Positions 6,825 to 12,187 of a stretch of DNA of 12,187 nt are shown here, piece after piece (position 1 is the stretch's first letter; each line of letters begins with the position of its first letter). The stretch comes from JAAYBQ01 sp035403465 (lineage in GTDB: Bacteria > Spirochaetota > UBA4802 > UBA5550). The notes beneath the pieces are model-generated. The model ran no database searches. It was given only the letters and a program-made list of their open reading frames with translations, and was not told the origin of the DNA. The DNA lies in contig DAONFG010000068.1 of the NCBI GenBank assembly GCA_035403465.1, forward strand, positions 1 to 12,187. The letters run 5' to 3'. The position numbers were made by a program, and so were the translations under genes.

Positions 6825-9401
6825 TTATATAAGTTTTTTCAATCTGCTGAGTTCATTAAGTGCTTCGACCGGTGTCAGGTTATCTATGTCAATTTTTTCA
6901 AGTGTCTGCAGGATTATATGATTGGATGCATTGAATATTTCAAGCTGACCTGAATCCGACGTTTCCCCGATTTCACGTTTCTTGTCTGAACCTGTCCTTT
7001 CAAGTTTTTCAAGTATCTTCGCAGCCCGTGAGACAACTGTTTTAGGTAAACCTGCCAGTTTTGCAACATGGATTCCATATGATTTATCAGCACTTCCCGG
7101 TACAACCCTGTGCAAAAATTCAACGCTGTTCAGCGTCTCCTTGACGAGGACATTGTAGTTTACAATGCCGTCTTTTCCACCGAGACTTGTCAGCTCGTGG
7201 TAATGGGTTGCAAAGAGTGTCTTTGCCTTAATATATCGCAGAATATACTCAACAACTCCCCATGCGATTGAAAGCCCGTCGTAGGTACTTGTACCGCGTC
7301 CGACCTCGTCCATTATTATGAGGCTTCGGTTAGTAGCGTTGTTAAGGATGCCTGCTGTTTCATTCATTTCGACAAGGAATGTTGACTCGCCGCGTGAAAT
7401 GTTGTCCGACGCACCGATACGGGTAAATATCCTGTCTGCAACGGATAAGTCAGCGGATTCTGCCGGTACAAATGATCCGGTCTGCATCATTAGCTGAAGT
7501 ATAGCGCACATCCGGATGTAGGTCGATTTACCAGCCATGTTCGGGCCGGTAATTATGTTAATCACGTTGGATTGATCATCGAGCAGAATGTCGTTGGGTA
7601 TAAAAACTTCGCGTGTGTAGTATTTTTCGACAACGGGGTGACGGCCTGATTTAATAGAAATGTAATTGTTATCATTGATCATTGGCCTGGTAAACCTGTT
7701 CTCGGAGGCTACTGCTGAAAGTGAACATATAAAATCAAGATAACCTATTGTCGATGCGGTATCCTGTATCTCCCGGCTTTGCTGGAGGATCTCAAGCCGC
7801 AACTTTTCGATTTCGGCCTCTTCTATCTGCTTTATTTTATCTGCTGAGCCAAGTATGTCGGACTCGAATTTCATCAGTTCATCCGTGGTGAAGCGTTCGG
7901 CACCCACGAGTGTCTGTTTCCTGAAATATTCTTTCGGCGCTGATCCTGCCTGGCCCTTGCTGATCTCGATGTAGTATCCCAGTATCTTGTTGTACTTGAC
8001 CCGTAATGTATTTATGCCAAGACGCGACTTTTCATCCTCCTGGTACTGGAGCACCCACTTTTTGCCATCCTGTTTCAGTTCATGGAGATGGTCCAGTTCC
8101 GGGAGGTACCCGCTCCGGATTACCCGGCCGTGTTCCGGGGTAAGTGCAGGTTCGTCATCTATTGTATCGTGAATGCGGCTGACCAGTTTATCCAGGTCGA
8201 CAATCCTGTCATGAAATGCGGCAGCAGATTCGTGTCCCATGCCTTCGTCCAGGAGCAATGACTTGATCTTCATGGCAGATAAAAGAGACTGTTTAAGCGC
8301 AATAAAGTTACGTGTGAGCATACGTCCCATCATGAAGCGGGAAACAAGCCTCTCGATGTCAAGGACATCTTTAAGCTGAGCCGTTATCGCGGCAGTGAGA
8401 TCCGGGCGTGTATAAAAGAATTCAACTGCATCAAGGCGTTCAATGATTTTTTCTTTTACAGTAAGGGGCTGAAGCAGGCTTCGTTCAAGCGTCCTTCGCC
8501 CCATCGGGGTCTTTGTTGAATTCAGCATTGAGAAGAGAGTCATGTTGCGTGTTCCGTCCTGCTGGTTGCGGATTATCTCGAGGTTAGAGACTGTTGCCTC
8601 GTCAAGGTGCATCGTTTCACTTGAAGCTATACGGTGGGGATTCTTTATGTGTTTCAGGGCGGTTTTCTGTGTTTCTCCAAGGTACTGCAGAACTGAACCT
8701 ACGGTGATTATCTCAATATCAGATTCAATCCCCAGACCTTTAATCCCATGGACCTCCAGCGCCCTGCATATTACGCCGGTCATGTAATCCCTGTCATAGT
8801 TCCACTCGTTTAGATGGCCTGTTGAGATATTCCTGCTCTTTATGTATTCAAGGTACTGGGAATCTGTTTCAAGTGATTCTGCACGGAAGATTACTTCGCG
8901 GGGCATATACTTTGTCATTTCACCGCGGAATAGTTCAAAATTTTTTGGCGCGGTCAGGTAATGGAAATCACCCGTTGATACATCTGCGAAGCCGAGACCG
9001 AGTTCATTTTTCCCAAGGTAAACCGAGCAGAGGTAGTTGTTGTCGTCGCTACCCAGGAGGTTCGATTCGATCAGCGTACCCGGGGTTATTACGCGCACAA
9101 CCTCGCGTCGAACAATACTGCCGGTCGTGGGGACAGTCTCGAGCTGTTCACAGACTGCAACACGTTTTCCTGCACGTATTAGACGGGCAATATAACTTTC
9201 AGCTGCATGGTACGGGATACCGCACATCGGCACTTCGTTCTGGCGTGCTGTAAGCGCTATATCCAGTATCTTCGATGCAATTTTGGCGTCGTCAAAAAAC
9301 ATCTCGTAGAAGTCACCCATGCGGAAGAAAAGTATGTCCTCTTCGTGTTTATGTTTAATTTCGAGATACTGTTTCAGCATCGGGGTGAGTTTTTCTTCCA
9401 T
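6825..9401 (-). CDS. mutS: DNA mismatch repair protein MutS
   Basis: Recognises mismatches and small loops in newly made DNA and recruits MutL. The 858-residue length is close to E. coli MutS (853). The N-terminus starts like the family (TPMLKQYLEIK) and carries the mismatch wedge Phe31-Tyr32-Glu33 in RMGDFYEMF. Connector, lever and clamp regions follow, then the ABC-type ATPase with Walker A GPNMAGKST (619-627), the ISRGESTFLVEMNET signature region, Walker B IIMDE (Asp698-Glu699) and the FATHYHEL switch. The C-terminal LTPVEALNELSRLKKL motif is complete. The frame is open further upstream to 9482, but I chose the ATG at 9401 for three reasons: it matches the family N-terminus, it lies one base after the stop of the upstream gene, and GGGG at 9411-9408 is 6 bases ahead. 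mutL is not in the window. Nothing suggests damage. Confidence 0.97.
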   Translation of the reverse strand: MEEKLTPMLKQYLEIKHKHEEDILFFRMGDFYEMFFDDAKIASKILDIALTARQNEVPMCGIPYHAAESYIARLIRAGKRVAVCEQLETVPTTGSIVRREVVRVITPGTLIESNLLGSDDNNYLCSVYLGKNELGLGFADVSTGDFHYLTAPKNFELFRGEMTKYMPREVIFRAESLETDSQYLEYIKSRNISTGHLNEWNYDRDYMTGVICRALEVHGIKGLGIESDIEIITVGSVLQYLGETQKTALKHIKNPHRIASSETMHLDEATVSNLEIIRNQQDGTRNMTLFSMLNSTKTPMGRRTLERSLLQPLTVKEKIIERLDAVEFFYTRPDLTAAITAQLKDVLDIERLVSRFMMGRMLTRNFIALKQSLLSAMKIKSLLLDEGMGHESAAAFHDRIVDLDKLVSRIHDTIDDEPALTPEHGRVIRSGYLPELDHLHELKQDGKKWVLQYQEDEKSRLGINTLRVKYNKILGYYIEISKGQAGSAPKEYFRKQTLVGAERFTTDELMKFESDILGSADKIKQIEEAEIEKLRLEILQQSREIQDTASTIGYLDFICSLSAVASENRFTRPMINDNNYISIKSGRHPVVEKYYTREVFIPNDILLDDQSNVINIITGPNMAGKSTYIRMCAILQLMMQTGSFVPAESADLSVADRIFTRIGASDNISRGESTFLVEMNETAGILNNATNRSLIIMDEVGRGTSTYDGLSIAWGVVEYILRYIKAKTLFATHYHELTSLGGKDGIVNYNVLVKETLNSVEFLHRVVPGSADKSYGIHVAKLAGLPKTVVSRAAKILEKLERTGSDKKREIGETSDSGQLEIFNASNHIILQTLEKIDIDNLTPVEALNELSRLKKLI

Positions 9402-9402
9402 G

Positions 9403-10581
9403 TCAGTCCCCGTAAATATAGCTTTTTGATTTATTTTCCGAAAAGCGTACAATGGCTCCGTTGATCCCATACTCCTCTGCAAGTCTTATTCGAACAGCAA
9501 GAGCACTGTCCGTATCAGTGAAGCGGCCAAGGAATATTGTATAACCGGCACCTGTTTTGACCACGCGCGATTCGTCATAGCTTCCCAGGAGCCGTATAAT
9601 CTGTTCGGTGTCGCGCCTCTTTGTAAATGGCCCGATACTGACGCAATAATATGAGTTACCCGATGCGGCCTTAGCCTGGTATTCGGGTTCGATATCAATC
9701 GTATCAGCCTCATCGACTGTTTTGCTGTCAGGAAGATACCTGACGTAGACAGGTTTTTCATTTTTCAGGGATTCAATTCCGGACAGGGCCAGGTCCGATT
9801 CGGGCGAATCAGGGTATTTCTTTAATATATCAGAATATGCTGAGTAGGCTTTATCCTTATCGTTCTTCTGCTCATAATAAAGTCCAAGGCTGTAGAGTGT
9901 CGAAGGTGATATTTTTGCTTCGCTGAATCCAATGACAAGTTCACGCAGGAGAGAGATGTATGATTTCGAATTGCCGGAAGTTTTCTTCTCCACTTCTGCC
10001 AGAAGGTGAGTGGCTCGTGCCAGGATTTCAAAATCATGCGTTGATTCTGTAATCCTGATGCACTCCTCCCGGCATGAATCAAACTCCTCGAGCATAATGA
10101 GTGAAGTAGCTCTCATGACTCTGAATTCCATGGTATACTTTCCCTTTGGGAAGAGTTTTATGGCGCGTGCGGATTCTGATTCCAGCTCTTTCCACCTGGA
10201 TTTAAGATCAAGTACCTGGCAGAGTTTAAAATAAGCATAATCCCGGCTGCTGAAATCCGGATATTTTTTTACAATTGAGTTATACATTCCAATAGCAAGG
10301 TCAATATCATTTTCACGTCCTGCCTGCAGGAGTTTGACATCAGGTATCAGTTTACTTGCCGGATATTGTTTTATGAATGCTTCAGATTCATTTTCAAAAT
10401 TTTTAGTATCTGAAAGTGGAATGCTTTTGATATGACGATATTGTTTCTGTTCGCCGGACTCGGCATGGAGCGGGGAGGTTGTAATGAGTACTGACAGCAG
10501 AAATATGAATGTAGAAATCACCGGATTATAGTGACGCCGGCAATAGGAATTTTCGGCGTATATGGAATAAGTATCCGGCAC
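9403..10581 (-). CDS. Exported TPR and SPOR-domain protein
   Basis: A periplasmic protein of about 392 residues with helical TPR-like repeats and a C-terminal SPOR domain. SPOR domains bind peptidoglycan strands stripped of stem peptides, often at the division site. From the chosen GTG at 10581 there is a signal peptide: a basic n-region (Arg15, Arg16), a hydrophobic core at residues 21-36 and a likely cut after Leu-His-Ala40. There is no lipobox cysteine, so it is probably not a lipoprotein. TPR-like repeats run over about residues 60-290 (for example KDKAYSAYSDILKKYPDSP). SPOR spans about 311-382 (YYCVSIGPFTKRRDTEQ to GYTIFLGRF). The frame is open to 10713, but that part overlaps miaB and precedes the signal peptide. 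A second GTG at 10521 would give a shorter signal peptide without the arginines. Neither start has a clear ribosome binding site. The role in division or wall maintenance is inferred. Confidence 0.8.
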   Translation of the reverse strand: MPDTYSIYAENSYCRRHYNPVISTFIFLLSVLITTSPLHAESGEQKQYRHIKSIPLSDTKNFENESEAFIKQYPASKLIPDVKLLQAGRENDIDLAIGMYNSIVKKYPDFSSRDYAYFKLCQVLDLKSRWKELESESARAIKLFPKGKYTMEFRVMRATSLIMLEEFDSCREECIRITESTHDFEILARATHLLAEVEKKTSGNSKSYISLLRELVIGFSEAKISPSTLYSLGLYYEQKNDKDKAYSAYSDILKKYPDSPESDLALSGIESLKNEKPVYVRYLPDSKTVDEADTIDIEPEYQAKAASGNSYYCVSIGPFTKRRDTEQIIRLLGSYDESRVVKTGAGYTIFLGRFTDTDSALAVRIRLAEEYGINGAIVRFSENKSKSYIYGD

Positions 10582-10615
10582 CCCCGTCAGGGATTTATTA
10601 ATAAAGTATGGTAAA

Positions 10616-11935
10616 TTAAATCTTCTCTGCGACAAGAGTCGAACCCCTGACATCAAGTATGCGGATAAGTGATTCTTTTCCAATATCGTTTTTCTCTCCG
10701 TTGAATACAACAAAGTGATTTAATACCGTGCGGCCAGAAAGCTCATTGCCGGATTTCTTACTTACTTTATCAGCGATTGCCTTCTCTGTTTTATTGATCC
10801 TTGCTTTAAGTTTTTCAAGAGAAATTTCTCTCTGCATGTAAATTAATTCATTGAGCCGTGCAATCTTTTCCTCGTGCGTTATATCCTCCCTGAGGCTGAA
10901 CGAAGGCGTTCCTTCACGCGGAGAATATGCATACATAAACGCGGAGTCAAAACGTACCCTGCGAACCGCGTCAAGGGTTGCATGGAATTCTTCAACGGTC
11001 TCACCCGGGAAACCTACAATCAGGTCAGTTGATATTGCAAAGTCACCGATAATTCTGTGCATGGCATCTATTATTTCATGATAACGTGTCATTGTATATT
11101 TGCGGTTCATCAGTTCAAGCACCCGGTCTGATCCGCTCTGAAGGGGAAGGTGAATGCCGCGGGAGATTATGGGATTCCCGGCTATCACCCGTATAATTTC
11201 ATCGTTGAAGTCCATGGGGTGCGATGTGAGAAAGTTTACCCGCACAAGTCCTTTTATTGAAGCCGCTTTATCCAGAAGGCTCCAGAACGGAATGTCTCCC
11301 GAATCAAGCCCGTACTGGTTAACGTTCTGTCCAAGGAGGGAGATCTCGGTGACTCCAGAATTCACAGAATCTTCGATAAATTTCAGGATCCTGTCCGAAG
11401 GGAACGATATCAGTTTTCCACGGACATAGGGAACAATACAGTACGTGCAGAAGTTTTCACATCCGTGCGTTATTGTTACCCATTTGTGCCAGGGATGGAG
11501 TTCTTTTTCACCGGCCAGAGCAGATGTTATGCGTTCGGAAAAATCTGCCATATCCTGCGATACAAGTATGAGTCCCTTGCTCTTTTTTGTCTGAACGGAT
11601 GATGTGATGATTTCGCCGATTCGGGGGGACTGGTAAGGGCCGATTACGATATCTGCCATGTGAGATTTAAGAAGATCGTCCCCCATTCGCTGGGCCATGC
11701 AACCCGCTATAACAATTGTTCTTCCCCTTGCGCCTGATCCTTTTTCCTGCCTGATACGGGCAAGGGCCCTCTCTTCAGCGTGTTTTCGTACCGAGCATGT
11801 ATTGAATATGCATATATCTGCATCGCGTATTGAAGCCGCCTGGTCGAATCCGTTCTCCTTCATGGATAGCGCCATAAGGTCTGAATCGCCTTTGTTCATC
11901 TGGCAGCCGAATGTTTCTATGTAGAATGTTTTCAT
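10616..11935 (-). CDS. miaB: tRNA-2-methylthio-N6-dimethylallyladenosine synthase MiaB
   Basis: Radical-SAM methylthiotransferase that turns i6A37 into ms2i6A37 in tRNAs reading U-starting codons. The 439-residue protein has all three modules. The N-terminal methylthiotransferase domain binds one [4Fe-4S] cluster through Cys11 (FGCQMN), Cys47 (NTCSVR) and Cys79 (AGCMAQR). The radical-SAM domain has Cys159-x3-Cys163-x2-Cys166 (GCENFCTYC). A C-terminal TRAM domain starts near residue 399. GCQMN together with NTCSVR favours MiaB over RimO or MtaB. i6A formation needs MiaA, which is not in the window. The ATG at 11935 begins directly with the conserved KTFYIETFGCQMN, so the start is secure, although no Shine-Dalgarno sequence precedes it. 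A strong promoter lies about 65-70 bases upstream. The next gene begins about 34 bases after its stop, so miaB is probably the first gene of the operon. Confidence 0.96.
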   Translation of the reverse strand: MKTFYIETFGCQMNKGDSDLMALSMKENGFDQAASIRDADICIFNTCSVRKHAEERALARIRQEKGSGARGRTIVIAGCMAQRMGDDLLKSHMADIVIGPYQSPRIGEIITSSVQTKKSKGLILVSQDMADFSERITSALAGEKELHPWHKWVTITHGCENFCTYCIVPYVRGKLISFPSDRILKFIEDSVNSGVTEISLLGQNVNQYGLDSGDIPFWSLLDKAASIKGLVRVNFLTSHPMDFNDEIIRVIAGNPIISRGIHLPLQSGSDRVLELMNRKYTMTRYHEIIDAMHRIIGDFAISTDLIVGFPGETVEEFHATLDAVRRVRFDSAFMYAYSPREGTPSFSLREDITHEEKIARLNELIYMQREISLEKLKARINKTEKAIADKVSKKSGNELSGRTVLNHFVVFNGEKNDIGKESLIRILDVRGSTLVAEKI

Positions 11936-11950
11936 TATATTAAGTTAATA

Positions 11951-11996
11951 TTTCAGTTAAGGTGTATTTGAAAATTATTCTGTTTGTTTTCAGTTA
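11951..11996 (-). repeat. Nine-base direct repeat in the miaB leader
   Basis: TAACTGAAA on the minus strand occurs at 11996-11988 and again at 11959-11951, 37 bases apart, within the predicted transcribed leader. The repeat is short and the region AT-rich, so chance is a fair explanation. It could also be a paired protein- or RNA-binding site. Confidence 0.35.
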
Positions 11997-12005
11997 GAAC
12001 ATGCT

Positions 12006-12034
12006 AATATAAAAAATTATTGATTAAATGTCAA
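12006..12034 (-). promoter_or_regulatory. Sigma-70-type promoter of the miaB operon
   Basis: Reading leftward there is a perfect -35 TTGACA (12034-12029), a 17-base spacer and a -10 TATATT (12011-12006; five of six consensus bases). Transcription should begin near 12000-11999, giving a leader of about 64 bases before the miaB ATG. The match is strong for this AT-rich region and the spacing is ideal. Further TATAAT hexamers lie upstream on the same strand (12069-12064 and 12152-12147) but have no -35 at proper spacing. Confidence 0.65.
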
Positions 12035-12149
12035 TCCCATGATGCATTTCAGGAAAGTATATGATTATAAAAACATTTTACCAAACGGACTTAAATCCCG
12101 GTTATTCTGATGAATCTTAAGTAATAATTTAATTGGCTCTTCTGGAATT

Positions 12150-12173
12150 ATAGTGGAAAAAAAATAGTGGAAA
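12150..12173. repeat. Tandem ten-base direct repeat at the right edge
   Basis: ATAGTGGAAA occurs at 12150-12159 and 12164-12173, separated by four A residues. On the minus strand this gives two CCACTAT units around a run of eight T residues, the inner one running into TATAATTCC. It may be a binding site for a gene beyond the edge, or slippage in an A-rich tract. Confidence 0.4.
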
Positions 12174-12187
12174 TGCAAGAATAATTT

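Larger units (their letters stand above)
11936..12187. other. AT-rich region upstream of miaB, no supported gene
   Basis: These 252 bases to the right edge hold the miaB promoter, its leader and two pairs of short direct repeats. A 19-codon ORF (12061-12120, +) and a 23-codon ORF (12039-12110, +) are open, but are too short and featureless to call. No tRNA-like fold, long inverted repeat or strong terminator was seen. Any gene beyond would start outside the window. Confidence 0.7.

Noticed and set aside
8822..9253. 143-codon plus-strand frame opposite mutS
   Set aside because: Antisense shadow of conserved MutS domains; no motif.

Overview
The window looks like a chromosomal, housekeeping stretch of a diderm (Gram-negative-type) bacterium with moderate G+C by eye. 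An AsmA-like envelope protein and an exported SPOR-domain protein argue for an outer membrane and a periplasm. The short-type LeuC/LeuD pair and a protein with two cyclic-nucleotide-binding domains next to an AsmA gene make me think of Spirochaetota. That placement is recalled from protein style only, was not tested, and is of low to moderate confidence. I see no phage, transposon, CRISPR, tRNA or rRNA.

Layout. The + strand carries the 3' two thirds of clpC (left edge to 1453), then leuC (1520-2809) and leuD (2822-3346). LeuCD form isopropylmalate dehydratase. A hairpin plus T-tract terminator is built into the last codons of leuD. The rest of the window is a minus-strand cluster read from right to left: miaB (11935-10616), an exported TPR/SPOR protein (about 10581-9403), mutS (9401-6825), a double cyclic-nucleotide-binding Crp-like protein (6719-5496) and an AsmA-like protein (5499-3340). 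The leuD and asmA-like genes meet tail to tail and overlap by 7 bases.

Expression. A near-consensus sigma-70 promoter (TTGACA, 17-base spacer, TATATT; 12034-12006) reads toward miaB and probably drives miaB, the SPOR gene and mutS as one operon. mutS begins one base after the SPOR gene stops. A 105-base gap then holds a 15-base imperfect palindrome overlapping a possible -35 element. This suggests that the cyclic-nucleotide-binding gene and the asmA-like gene, which overlap as ATGA, form a second, separately controlled unit.

How the genes fit together. The large operon mixes tRNA modification (MiaB), mismatch repair (MutS) and cell-envelope functions (SPOR, AsmA). The pairing most worth following is the sensor-like protein translationally coupled to the AsmA-like protein. 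The 252 bases at the right edge are AT-rich and hold the promoter, two sets of short direct repeats and two unconvincing tiny ORFs. No clearly new system is evident; the unusual points are architectural and regulatory.
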